Source: Zygaena filipendulae (taxonomy: Eukaryota > Arthropoda > Insecta > Lepidoptera > Zygaenidae). From it: 64,000 nt of DNA. The stretch covers positions 7,328,501-7,392,500 of the forward strand of contig OU015663.1 of assembly GCA_907165275.2 (NCBI GenBank), read 5' to 3'. Shown here in pieces: positions 50,983 to 62,166 of the stretch (position 1 is its first letter; each line of letters begins with the position of its first letter). The notes under the pieces were generated by a model, which saw only the letters and a program-made list of their open reading frames with translations, did no database searches and was not told where the DNA came from. Position numbers and translations under genes: made by a program.

Positions 50983-52515
50983 GGTATAGGCAAAGTAACA
51001 TAGACACATCAGGGCCAACAACATTACTTGCACATAACGCGCGTCCCAAAAACACAACCCCAAACGCTCCAGATGCAAAAACATAAGAGATTCTTTATGA
51101 CCAAAGAAACATTGTGAATGTATTTTTTTAAAGCGAAAGAAAAATATAGAAACGGGAAACAAATTCCACAGACGACGACTACTATGATAAAGGAGCAAGC
51201 AGATGGATACGTGCATACTGCATAGTGCATACTACTGATTCTAACCTACGACACCCATACTAACTTGGCCTTATACAAAATAAATCTGTAAAATCTAGAA
51301 GACCCGGAGTTAAGATACATAGTATGGAGCCAAAAATAGGTTCAAAAAGTCAAAAATGAATGAAATGATATAATCATGTAAAGTAGAAATTGTTACTCAC
51401 CAATCTTTTCACGCGCTGTATTTTACTGTCAGAAGTTAAAATACATGTAATAAATTGAATCCTACGAATAGAAATAATGCTTTTAAGTAATAATGCGTAT
51501 AAATTTAGATTAGAAATGCGTAATAAGTAAGAATTTTTTACAGAAATGAAAATCAGAAAATTATTTCGAAGACATTTTTAAATTTTTTTTAAACTGATGA
51601 AAAAGCGTTGATTCAGAAGGCAATAAAAAATAAGTCCATATAGCCAAGTCGGATATTTCTGAAGTTATTTACATCAAAATAAATTTTGTTGATTTAGATG
51701 GAACTTTTAGAAGCAACTCACATAATAGGAGCATAATAAACAAAAAAATTAAAGATTCCTATGGTACAGGGTCAACTATGGCAAAACGAATGTTTTTGAT
51801 TACTTTGGATTGGTTGTTACAATCATTTTAAACATTACCTTTTTACTTTACCGTACCTACCTTTCCCTTTTTACCTTCTCTGAAAGGGGTAAACTGCATC
51901 GGAATTGTCAATCATTTTCCGGACTCCTTTTGTTGACCATCGGCTATCATAAGCTACATTATGAGTACAACTCTTCCCTCTTCTTTCTTCTTTCTTCTCT
52001 TATTCCTGACGGTTGCACACGCGTTTTTTAATTATATCTAACTCGCTTGCATAATTTCACACAAAAATTAAATGTTAGTAATGCTTTTTTTATAATTACA
52101 TAGCTTTCTAAAACGAGCACAAGGTTTTCCCATTTTTTAAAGCTGAAGTAACAGTAAGTTACATCTCCGAAAACAATAAAAAAAAAAATCTTAAGTGAAT
52201 CTTATACTCTGTGGCGTCACGTCCCTTGCTTTCTCTTTCTCTCTAAGGAGTTGGTCCATTTTTTCTCTCTTTCTCACTAAGGCTTCGGGTCGTTGTATGG
52301 ATGATTCTAAGGCCTGCTACCTGCTAACTACTAGACTACTACGAAACAAAACAGTGCTTAAAACGCATAAGTCTAGTTAATTTGTGATAAAACTTAAAAG
52401 TAAATTGATGAACAACATTGAAAAGCTCAAAATAAATGAGATCCGTTTTTATAGCTTGTCCAAGCGTAATAATCAAAGATTCTACTAGTTTTAATTAGGT
52501 TAAGAAATTATAAAT
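50983..52515. other. Intergenic region upstream of RPAC1; two weak exon candidates
   Basis: A minus-strand ATG at 51024 opens MLLALMCLCYFAYTQ with a GT right after, resembling a signal-peptide exon. Its phase (0) does not fit exon 47814-47906, and the donor bases belong to a Helitron end. A minus-strand donor TTG|GTGAGTAAC lies near 51402. The rest is AT-rich; the RPAC1 promoter should lie in the last few hundred bases. Confidence 0.3.
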
Positions 52516-55500
52516 ATGGCGAATAAAGTAAAAAAGACAAGTATAATCATGGAGAAAAATGAAGTCAAGGTAAGAAGTTTCTTTACTGATGTTCTTTTTT
52601 TAATGTCTAGTATTACCGTTCGGTTTACTCTTTGTTTTTAATTACTTTCTCTAAGGTGAATTTTTGTATTTTAATAACAAATCTTTAAATATAATTTTTA
52701 GGTTATGTTTAAGTTTCATAACTTCTGTATCTGTACTGATAAAATTGAAGCACAGATAATATAATATTGAAGTGTTTATTTGTAATTCCACATTAGCAGC
52801 TTTTCACTAAATGAATATGGAAGTATATTCGGTAGTTACTTACATAAAAAAAAATCCATAAAATTTTTGTCTTTTTGTTCTGGTTAGTCTCGGAAAAGTT
52901 GAACCGACTTTAACGGGACATTCATATACGACACGGGATAGCTGATGTTATAAGAAGTAACTTAGGCTACTTTTAATTTAGAAAAAAAAGTTCCTAAAGG
53001 GATTTCCGAATCCCAAGTGTATGAAACCGTCGGGCTCAGCTAGTCTTTAATGTAAGTAAGAGTTTCTCCTGTAACTGGATAGTCTGGTGCCCTCTTTAAA
53101 CTTGCGCAAGACTAAACTAACCTATATTCCTTGGTTTTAAACCAGCTCATTACAGGCACAACTTTTGATATGGGACTGCATCCTCAGTGATATTATCCCT
53201 GTGACATAATGTCATATCATGATTTGAACTATCACTCTGCAACATGTTTTATGTAATCTAGTACCTTGCAATCACTGACTGTCCACAACCCAGACAACAA
53301 GTAAAACATTAATAAATAGTAATCAAGTAGATCTGTGTGTTGAGAATCTCATATCTTTCCCAAGACTACAAAGATGATGAAGTCGACAGGACAGAGTGCT
53401 GCACGAAGAATAATGAACATTTTTCTTCATGCAGAATGAAATAGAAAAATATAAAAGCATTAATTGTAACATTGCAATTACAATTAATGCTTTTTCCTAA
53501 ATTAACACTGGACGCTAGGATACTAAATTTCTGAATTTTTCCAGATCAGCATCAAACATGATAATATTGTATGGACAAGTTTTGAAAAATATGTAAAGAA
53601 TTACAGAATTAAGGTTTTTAAAATGGATGACCTTGAAATGGAATTTGACTTAATGGGTACAGAACCAGCATTTGCAAATGCATTTCGTAGAATAATGCTG
53701 GCTGAAGTGCCAAGTATGGCCATTGAAAAGGTTGGCATTCGAAATAATACCTCAATAATACAGGATGAAGTTCTTGCACATAGGCTGGGTTTGATACCAC
53801 TTAAAGCTGATTCAAGGCTTTTTGAGTACTGTCAAGGTAGTTTCTTTTTCTTAATTCAATTTACAATGATATTTATAATAGCTAAATACCTACTATTTTC
53901 TTTTTTTGCATGTAAGATATAAATGCAATTAATGATATGAAAAAAATAATGAATACATGACTTCTTTATTATTTTAGATACATCAGATGGAACAGAATTT
54001 GATACTTTGGAATATTCACTTAAAGTTAAGTGTATTAAAAAGTCACAACCGAGAAACTCACACATGATGAATGACTTATATGAAAATCACAGTGGTATGT
54101 ACAAAATACTAGCTGTCCCCTGCGGTTTCACCTGTGGCAATTTCCGAGTTCCTGTGGGAATTTCAGGATAAAAAATACCCTATGTCACTCAAGACACCGT
54201 AGCTTCCTATCAGTGAAAGAATTTTCAAAATCTGTTCACAGGGTCCAGAGATGCAATGTCACAAACTCACAAACTTTACCTCTTTATAATATTAATATTT
54301 AGTAGGTATAGATAACATAAAATTATGAGTTATTTTGTTGCTGGCATATGCAGTTACACCTTCATCGTTAGAGACTGAATTACCAGTAACCCTGAAATAT
54401 AGGTTTCTTTATTTGAATTTTTTAATAATTAATTTTTTTTAATTAATAAAAATTTATTTGAATAGTACAACCCAAATACTATTTCCATAAACCAAATTAA
54501 AAAAAACTGATTGTATTTCTATGCAAACTTCCACTTTTTCATCCCCTTTCTTAGTGATTGCCTCAATCATCATACAAGGCCCTAGTGCTGAATTTCATGT
54601 TTTTCATCGCAGTGTTGATATTTAAGTGATGAAGATTATTCTTATCAAGCATATTATTTTGAAATTGTTTTCAGTTTATTCATCTCAAATAAGATGGCAT
54701 CCGCTGGGCAACCAAGCAGCAGTTTATAAAGAAGAATCTGTGGGTCCAGTCCACTCTGATATTTTGATAGCAAAAATGAGCCCTGGGCATGAACTAGATC
54801 TTCAACTAACAGCTGTCAAAGGAATAGGCAAAGATCATGCAAAATTCTCCCCTGTTGGTTAGTAATAGCACTATCTTAGTAATAAATGCTAAAAATTAAT
54901 TTCACTTTTGAATGTGAGTTTTAATGTTGTGATTTCATTTCAGCAACAGCATCATACCGATTATTACCTTACATAAAACTGAAGAGAGAAGTAACTGGTC
55001 AACAAGCTGAATTGCTACAGAGTTGCTTTTGCAGTGGAGTCATTAATATAGACTCTGAGGGGAGAGCTTATGTTAATAACGCTAGATACGACAATGGCAG
55101 CAGACGTGTTTTTAATCATGAAGAACTTCAAGATTCTGTTGAAATAGGCAAAGTCGACAATCATTTCATATGTAAGTGTATTTTTTAACCGACTTCTAAA
55201 AAGGAGAAGGTTTGCAATTTGACGTGTATGTTTCTTTTTATATTTGTTACCTCAGAACTTTCGACTAGGTGAACCGATTTTGATGATTCTTTTTTTATTC
55301 GAAAGCTGGTGCTTCCCGTTTGGTCCCATTGTCATGAAATCAGGATCTGATGATGAAATCTTGGAGAAATCGAGGGAACTCTTCAAATATTATCAGCACA
55401 CCTATAGCGATTTGGGTATTTTTTATATTAAATTTTCTTTCGACAATCACCAATTGATAAAGTGGAACTGATGATTAAAACCATAGATGGCCACTGGAAC

Positions 55501-57241
55501 TACTGAATAATAAGTATTTCCCAGTTTGCTATTCAATTACTCTAAAATGCTTGCTAAGTAATTTATGTGTCACTATGCATATGGTGAAGTGGAGCTGATG
55601 GTGAAGTAGCAGGAGAACTCAACAATAATTAACATCCCTGCATTGGGAAGGCAATATTTTGTAAAAGACTATGAGCTGTCGATGTGAGGCTATTGTCACT
55701 TAGATAAATTATTATAAACCAGCCCACTTAAAAGCGAAAAATAAACATAATTTTAACAAAAAAATGAAAAACGACTTCCAAAATTCACTATACTAAAAAG
55801 TTAAAAATAACAAAATACTGATTTAATCCAAAGGACAAAAATACACGTAATATTATTATTGGTTTTTGTGCTACCACTGAACGATTTGAAGTCTGTGATA
55901 ACCCAAATGGGGAGTGGGTCAACTCCCGCCATGAGGTCGTCGTGAGCAGAACAACCTAAGTGGGTAGACAACCAGGCTTGGCACCGAATTCAAACCACTC
56001 AGTGGTACCACAACGAATAATAATATTACGTGTATTTTTGTTTTTTGGATTAAATCAGTATTTTGTTATTTTTATCTTTTTAGTATAGTGTATTTTGGAA
56101 GTCGGTTTTAAATTTTTTTGTTAAAATTATGTTTATTTTTCGCTTTTAAGTGGGCTGGTTTGCATGAACTTTTTTTCCAGTCTATTTTAAAGATATATGG
56201 CCTACTTAAACAAAGCAAGAAACAGAAAAAAAAATATTAAATAGAGCGTTTCAGAGTTTCTACTTTTGACTTTACCGCCGAAACGCGGAATGACATCACT
56301 ACATAATAATTACGCCTTAATAATCTGTGATAGAGATGTCACTGTCGTATTGACAAAGTCATTTGACAGTGACAGACAGATAACTTCAATATCCAAAACC
56401 GAAATTAAGGTTGAACTGTGTCGAATTACTTCCAAAAGTTCCAGAAAAGAATCTAAATACATCTTACTGATCCATTTTTAAGTAAAAACCTTCTCAAAAA
56501 GGAAAATATGTGTTGACTGTATGCATTTAGTTTCTTTTGTCTTCCCTGAAAGAGGTAAAGGTTTCATAAAAAAATAAAAGTTACATAATTATTATTTTAT
56601 TTGGCTGTGATCGGTGTTACATTGCAACGTTCCGTTTCACAAAATTAAAAGTTGAATATTTTGGAAACTATTGATAATTTTTTAGTAAATCTTTCACGAT
56701 ATTGCTTTTATAAGGCTCTATTTTTGAAATATTGACACAATTTCTTATTATAAATTTCATGCATATGATAACTGTTCACTCTCGACTGAAAGCTCACTAT
56801 GTCTCCGTTCAGGCGCCTCGGCAGAGAGCCTTGTTACAAATTGACAAGTAGTTTTAGAGTTCCTATCATGCTGTGAACTCCAAGACTGATTAGAAAGAAG
56901 CTGCTATTGAATCTCAATGATACCTGTGACCAAGATAATACAGGATCCGTTTGAATAATAATGACTATATTATACACACTTGCCTTCAAAGATAATATTA
57001 TAATCACTTCTTGCTTGCCGTGCCACAGAGTGCCTCGGCAAGGGTGCCCAGTCACCATTATCTACGCTTTTAATTTTCTATTAGTTTGGTGCTGATTTGC
57101 TGAATCTATTTTATTTTTGTTTCAGTTACTGTGGAATCTGTGGGAGCTATGCCACCAAGTGTTATATTTGTAGAATCTGTTAAAATTTTAAGAGATAAGT
57201 GTAAATCGTTATTAAGTGAGCTGAACAACTTTTCATGCTAA
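52516..57241 (+). CDS. POLR1C: DNA-directed RNA polymerases I and III subunit RPAC1
   Basis: Six exons: 52516-52569, 53545-53836, 53978-54094, 54675-54857, 54944-55171, 57126-57241. All are flanked by GT/AG, have compatible phases and join to 329 codons plus TAA (human 346). RPAC1 (AC40) is the alpha-like subunit that pairs with RPAC2 to nucleate RNA polymerase I and III assembly in the nucleus. Seen: [20 protein letters not shown] and [11 protein letters not shown] (alpha N-terminal dimerisation motif), [67 protein letters not shown], and the closing [20 protein letters not shown]. The N-terminus is the least sure part: exon 1 (18 codons) has no conserved motif, and an upstream or alternative exon is possible. 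Introns 1, 3 and 5 contain transposons. Confidence 0.9.
52740..53043 (+). mobile_element. Helitron-like element in RPAC1 intron 1
   Basis: Complement of 44638-44910 over most of its length. Ends 'gtatgaaaccgtcgggctcag' region with CTAG|T at 53040-53043; the hairpin is decayed. Confidence 0.6.
54109..54312 (-). mobile_element. Short Helitron in RPAC1 intron 3
   Basis: CTAG at 54109-54112 after A, 'gtcccctgcggtttcacctg', 'ccctatgtcactcaag', 'aaactttacctctttataat', and the far end TCTATACCTACTAAATATTA (minus) preceded by A. It lies 15 bases after the exon 3 donor, so it inserted very close to the splice site. Confidence 0.7.
55188..56158 (-). repeat. Fold-back repeat unit in RPAC1 intron 5
   Basis: Starts AACCGACTTCTAAAAAGGAG 16 bases after the exon 5 donor, continues through the arm and a hairpin core (55770-56110), then breaks off in 'cgcttttaagtgggctggtt' where a MITE copy begins. 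Diverged from the palindrome copies. Confidence 0.7.
56159..56766. mobile_element. Second copy of the GGGTACTTGCAT MITE
   Basis: Homologous end to end with 27948-28564 (for example 'aaagatatatggcc', 'ttaccgccgaaacgcggaat' and 'aaggttgaactgtgtcga'). The outermost bases are lost or changed; inverted TTGCATGAA/TTCATGCA remains. It sits at the broken end of the fold-back unit. Confidence 0.7.
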
Positions 57242-57424
57242 AAATATTGTTTTATTTCAATTCAATGAAATTAAGTGGATTATTATTATTATTTATTATA
57301 ATTAAATTAAGTGGGGTTTACACGGGTGACTATAAAGCACGTACGCACGGCGAAAATCTTCCCCTCTTCCTCTTTCCCCTCCCCCCTCCCCCTCTTTTTT
57401 TTCTTTTTTTTTATAATAATAATT

Positions 57425-57430
57425 AATAAA
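57425..57430 (+). promoter_or_regulatory. Candidate polyadenylation signal of RPAC1
   Basis: AATAAA 184 bases after the stop codon, after a C-rich then T-rich stretch. Confidence 0.4.
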
Positions 57431-57701
57431 TTATTTATTTGCATAAGACAGCTTGTAATGATGGTACATAAGAGTAAAATTTTCCTCATGTCCTGTCGTT
57501 AGGTGACATGCAAAATTATCAAATTAAATCATCAGCTTTAAATTTATGAAATTAAATTGAATTAAATCAAAATATTACAATAAAAAAGATAAGAAAATTA
57601 AGTGTCATTTTAGGATGTCAATTATTAAATTATGATAGTGATAAAATATTTTATAAGATAGTCCACTTAGAAATTAATTTAAGTCAATTTGAACTTCTGT
57701 T
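57431..57701. other. No feature seen
   Basis: AT-rich sequence rich in 'aaattaa'; no gene. Confidence 0.4.
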
Positions 57702-57913
57702 CAGGGCCCTAATTCAGTATGACCATTCAAATTTCTCGCCCATAAGGCGCCATATCGTATCGAGTCCGTAACACAAACACAGATCCCAATCAAGCCATGG
57801 CAAGAAATCACAAATTAGTAGCTGTGGCGAATCGCCAAGCTTTCGGTGGGCAACACTACGGCCCGCGATCAGAGAGCCGGGTGACACATGTCTAGCTAAC
57901 TTGTGGATAACAC
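57702..57913 (+). mobile_element. hAT-like MITE, one end preserved
   Basis: CAGGGCCCTAATTCAGTATG plus ACCA resembles the terminal repeat of the element at 61035-61312. The other end is lost where the 57914 repeat starts. Confidence 0.45.
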
Positions 57914-58083
57914 CAGGCCAGCGACACTCCCTTGAACCAAAAGTTACTATGGATTTATGCGCGAACTTTTTTACCAACATTGGAATACTTAACCAAATTT
58001 CTATGGCCGCGTCATACATTGCATTGGTATGGTTGGCACAAAATGCTTTCATAGATCGGTTCAGCGATTAGTAGTGATTATTT
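57914..58083 (+). repeat. Dispersed repeat shared with 36849-37051
   Basis: Same word order as the 36.8-kb copy ('ggccagcgacactcccttga', 'aaatgctttcatagatcgg'), with two short deletions. Confidence 0.65.
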
Positions 58084-59438
58084 GATTTGATATGAACCGT
58101 AGACGGAGAATGAATTCATTCTCCATCTACGATATGAACCCACTCAACAACTCCTAATTATAATCACAAACTACTTAGAGATACTACATAATATGTCTAG
58201 TTAACCTGAGGATCTCAGAACAATAACATGAGGATACTACCACAAATTAACTAGACATATGTCTAAAGAGATACTACCGTCTACGCCAAAATATATATAT
58301 ATATTTTTTTTTTAAATGGTTTCCACTGTGTTGCCTTTCTCACAGTGACTCCGCCAATGTCACGTAGTTGAAAGTAAACCACAAATTAATTAGACTTATG
58401 TAGGAGGTCGAATATATAAATATAAAATCTAAAATATATTTGATATAAATATATTCTACGCCAAAATATATTTGACATTTGATTTTTTTTTTTGGTGAAG
58501 TTTACCAGAGTTTACCCTTTTCGGGGAAGGCAGAAGGAAACTTAGTCCATATAGCCAATTCATTAGTATTTTTATTCTTCTGAGGTTATTTACATCGAAA
58601 TGCATTGGTGAGATGCATTGATACGAAGTAAAAGAAAAAAAAAATAAAGGGTGCGTTCGTTCGTGAAAAATTACAAACTATTTTTTCTCTGACATAAATA
58701 ATTACTATTTAGTTCGTATTCATCCAAAAATCCAAAAATCGTATTCATTTTATTTTTAATATTGAACAAGATGCGAAATATACAGGGTATTTATAAACCT
58801 CAAATAAAACCGGAACTTTACCGGTAAAATAATGGACTCCGACTTTCGAACGCACCCGTGATAGTAAAATAAATGCGATATACCTAGAATAGAAGACATA
58901 ATTATGTCTAGTTAATTTGTGCTGTGGACCATATGTCTAGTTAATCTGAGCTGTGGACTTGAGTGAGAGTCAAAACTCAAAATTGAGAATAATATTTGAG
59001 AACATGAGAACCAATTGTATTAATAGGCTATGATCTCATAGATCTAATTAAATTCGTTGAGCTGTCTATTTATGTTTGGTTTTTTAATAACCTAATCTAA
59101 TTGCCGTATAGTGTATACTTGAGTGGTAGTATCCATAAGTAGTTTGTGATTCGAATTTACTCTTTGTCTACAACTTTTGACATAAGATACAAAACCTGGA
59201 AAAACCCAGTGATTATATTAAACGTAGTAGTGATTACCTTCTCTCTGATTATATTATCTTTGCTAAGTGCTAACGCTAAGTACATTAGCCCTACTAATCA
59301 CAAATGAAGATGATTTAAATTAACTATTTTGATATTTTCTATTTAACTAAGGTATTTAACTACTGTAGAAAATCAGGGGTGTTTAACTAATTTTTCCAAA
59401 CTAGGTATCTCAAATTTTATGTAGTTATATATTCAACA
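58084..59438. other. No gene; repeat words and one palindrome
   Basis: CGTAGACGGAGAATGAATTC/ATTCTCCATCTACG near 58092-58126 forms a hairpin. The 'aaattaactagacatatgtc' word occurs near 58250 with relatives near 58385, 58907 and 58930. A ~40-bp AT/T tract lies near 58290. No exon is supported. Confidence 0.4.
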
Positions 59439-60276
59439 ATGGGTAGCCTGGATAGAGCTGTGCTTACGGGTTTTATATGTAGGCTATGTTCTGAAATGCA
59501 TCGTGTAGTTCTGCATATTTATGGGGATGAAGGACTACGTATGTGTATACCTGAAAAAATTAATAGATATTTATCAATAAATGTAAGTACATAAAACATA
59601 TCTTTTCAATTCCCGTGTGTTAATCAAGTGAAAACTCCAAAACTGTTTGACCCCTTTGGGATAATTTCTTTTAGTGTGTTCCTAATAGTCAAGAAAAGGG
59701 GTGTATTAAAGAAAATTAAGGAGTTCCTGCGGGAATTCCTAACCTCGCTTGGGTGAAACGGCGGGGACAGCTAGACGAATGGCTTAACTCGTTGCTAAAC
59801 TCGAGAATGACTGAACCTTTGGATAATATAATTTCTTATTTTTGTTTTTATTTATCATTGATGTCTGAGAAAGGTTCTCGAAGAAAAATTTTGAAAACTC
59901 AAATATATTATGTTTAATTGTTTATAACGCTTTCATGCCATAACTACTAAACTGATCATCATAAAATGTTCTATAGGTATGCATTGTCAAGGGTTTAGAA
60001 AATTTGGGTACTTTTTTCACAGAATTCCCACAGCAACTCTGAAATTAATAATGGTAAAACTACAGGGAACAGCTAGTTAAGACTAAATTTTCAAAATCAT
60101 ACCTTGGAAAATGTCTGATATATTTGCAGGTCTCCCAGACGGATCCATTACCTAAGACAATATGCCATACCTGTTTGTCAAGATTGGAAAACCAGCATAG
60201 ATTAGTAATGCGTATTGAACATGCTGCACAAATACTCAAATCTGGACAACGTTTACCCAGAATACTACATGGTTGA
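59439..60276 (+). CDS. Stand-alone ZAD (zinc-finger-associated) domain protein
   Basis: Two exons, 59439-59582 and 60130-60276, joined in phase 0 through AAT|GTAAGT and TTTGCAG|GTC. The product is 96 residues and ends at TGA. It is almost entirely a ZAD: FICRLCSEMHRVVLHIYGDE (C14, C17) and KTICHTCLSRLENQHRLVMR (C60, C63) supply the four zinc ligands, and the last helix is AAQILKSG. ZAD domains dimerise insect C2H2 zinc-finger transcription factors in the nucleus. Here no C2H2 fingers follow within 1.5 kb, so it is a stand-alone form or the first exons of a gene whose finger exons are spliced alternatively. Intron length 547 bp, containing Helitron remnants. Confidence 0.7.
59690..59774 (+). 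mobile_element. Helitron 3' end in ZAD gene intron
   Basis: 'gttcctgcgggaattcctaa', 'cgcttgggtgaaacggcgggg' region and CTAG at 59771-59774. Confidence 0.5.
59905..60076 (+). mobile_element. Decayed Helitron in ZAD gene intron
   Basis: 'gctttcatgccataactact', 'atcatcataaaatgttc', 'gcattgtcaagggtt', and CTAG|T at 60073-60076. The terminal hairpin is lost; it ends ~53 bases before the exon 2 acceptor. Confidence 0.5.
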
Positions 60277-61034
60277 CAATGTCATGTTTTACAATTTGTG
60301 AATTGGACTGGAAACAATAATGAATTGGTACAATAATCATAATTTTATTAATTGACTGTGAATAGACATACCCATCTCTGAATCGAAAATGTTGATGACC
60401 ATGATACTACAATATAATGCTATTTAAATTCTTAGCTGCTTGATTTTGCACCCAGGTAAATTTTAGGACTTTTTATTGCATCTGTGTGGCAAAGTAGGTG
60501 GCTATAACCTGTATTCCTAGCACACCAATTTCTAGGACTGAATAGCCTATGTACACATATTATAAAAGTTTGTTTATGCAGTATTAGCAGTTAATGCCAA
60601 CTATGTCAGGTAGAAGTTGTATGTAGTGTTGGTAGTGTTGTATGTCGCAAAGTAACTGCATTGGTGGTATGACTACTGAGCTAGGCATCCAACAGGAAAA
60701 GTGGTAGTGCACTTGTAGAAATATGGATGGCAAGATAATCATTATTTTTAACAACTAAATGTATTTAAGTGTACAAGTGAATTTGATAAGAACTATTTTT
60801 TTACACATGGCTAAAGGTACACCAGAAGTGTAATGAACTTGTATCGTACTTAGCACGACAGTCTTATCACAAAATATTTGTTCATCACCATCAAATAATG
60901 GATAACTGGATACAGGCATCTATCAGTTGCTTCAACTGCCTGCCTGAATTACAAATAAATAAATAAATAGAAATTGCCAAATTGAGTCCAGCAATTAATC
61001 AGTTAATGACATAAGGTTAAGAATAAAATGCGTA
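60277..61034. other. No gene seen downstream of the ZAD gene
   Basis: Likely 3' UTR then intergenic sequence. No canonical AATAAA within about 100 bases; no zinc-finger exon found. Confidence 0.4.
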
Positions 61035-61312
61035 CAGGGCCCTTATTTACTGTGACCATAAAACGCCGCGCAAAGATAAGACGCCGCAAAAACTGTCTTC
61101 CCCTCGTAATCAAAGAAGATTTACTGCAAAATAATACACTTACAACGTTTCTTATGGCATAAAGAATAACAATTTCTAATATCTATCTATAATACTTTGT
61201 GCACCTGGGTGAACTAAGCGCAGATTCCAATAAAGCCCTTGGTATACTTAATTCATCTGACTCACGCGTTATGGGTAAGGAATGTTGTTGGTCATTGTGA
61301 ATAAGGGCCCTG
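61035..61312. mobile_element. hAT-like MITE
   Basis: The ends are inverted: CAGGGCCCTTATTTACTGTG plus ACCA at the left and its near-complement at 61289-61312. CAGGG termini are typical of hAT elements. No 8-bp target duplication is recognisable. 278 bp, non-coding. Confidence 0.6.
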
Positions 61313-61714
61313 GAGTGAAACTAGCATTGACTGCCATAATCATATTTTGTATGATACCTACTTACCTACCTAATTATAAAATAAACCAGTAGTAGAATGT
61401 GATTTTTGGTTGCCATCTCTAAAATTTGGCACCCAGGACAAAAAACGTAAAATCCTCGAATTTTGTATCTCAAAAATCAGAACTCGGACACGACAACAGA
61501 TTGTTTATATTTCCAAACTTTTTATTAAAAATTGAGTCATATTTTATCGTAACCAGTAACAAAACAGAATCTTCTTACAGTTTTGAGAAACCTTTTCAAA
61601 ATAGTGGATCACCTCGGGGAAGGCTGAAATTTTTTATGAATTGACTTTTTATAGACAAAAAATGGCTGAATAAAACGACGATTTTGTATGTAATTTATGC
61701 TTTAAAAAAATTAA
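61313..61714. other. No gene seen
   Basis: AT-rich; no supported exon. Confidence 0.35.
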
Positions 61715-61772
61715 AATAAACATACATACAATCGAACATAGAACCTCCTCCTTTTTGGAAGTCGGTTAAAAA
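61715..61772 (+). repeat. Fold-back repeat terminus
   Basis: 'acatacatacaatcgaacat', 'agaacctcctcc' and 'tttttggaagtcggttaaaa' only; the rest of the unit is absent. Confidence 0.7.
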
Positions 61773-62166
61773 TAGCGACATATTGGTCTAACCAACTAGG
61801 ACTAGCATTTTTTGAATACTTTCAAGCTGAAATCTGAACCCATGTTGTGGAATACCAAATTAAAGGACTACGAAAATAAAATTTAAAATTATGATGCATT
61901 ATGTGAATACTGGTGGATGAGTAAAAAAGAAAGAAAGATTCCTTGATGTCTAGTTATAGAGGTTATAGGATGAAGTCTATTTATTTATTGAAGCACACAA
62001 TACAGATACATGTTACTATAATATTATAAATACATATTTGTACCCAATAAGTAACTAAGTTCAGACATGTATCCAAAATTATGTATGCCTAGTCAGTAAG
62101 TAAACATAACAGAGGGACGCAATCTTTCTTATAATTTACTATGTTAGATAGCTAAACATTTTGCTT
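61773..62166. other. Probable 3' region of the minus-strand LINE
   Basis: No coding. As the minus-strand retrotransposon ends at 62167, part of this AT-rich stretch is likely its 3' untranslated tail; a 'tatttatttattg' run near 61978 could be the end. Confidence 0.4.

Noticed and set aside
50965..51216. 83-codon minus-strand frame with LWNLFPVSIFFF as a LINE tail
   Set aside because: Vague resemblance only; no motif strong enough to call a LINE fragment.
57307..57502. Frames in the Pro/Ser-rich and Lys-rich tract after RPAC1
   Set aside because: They arise from a C-rich/T-rich low-complexity tract in the likely 3' UTR.
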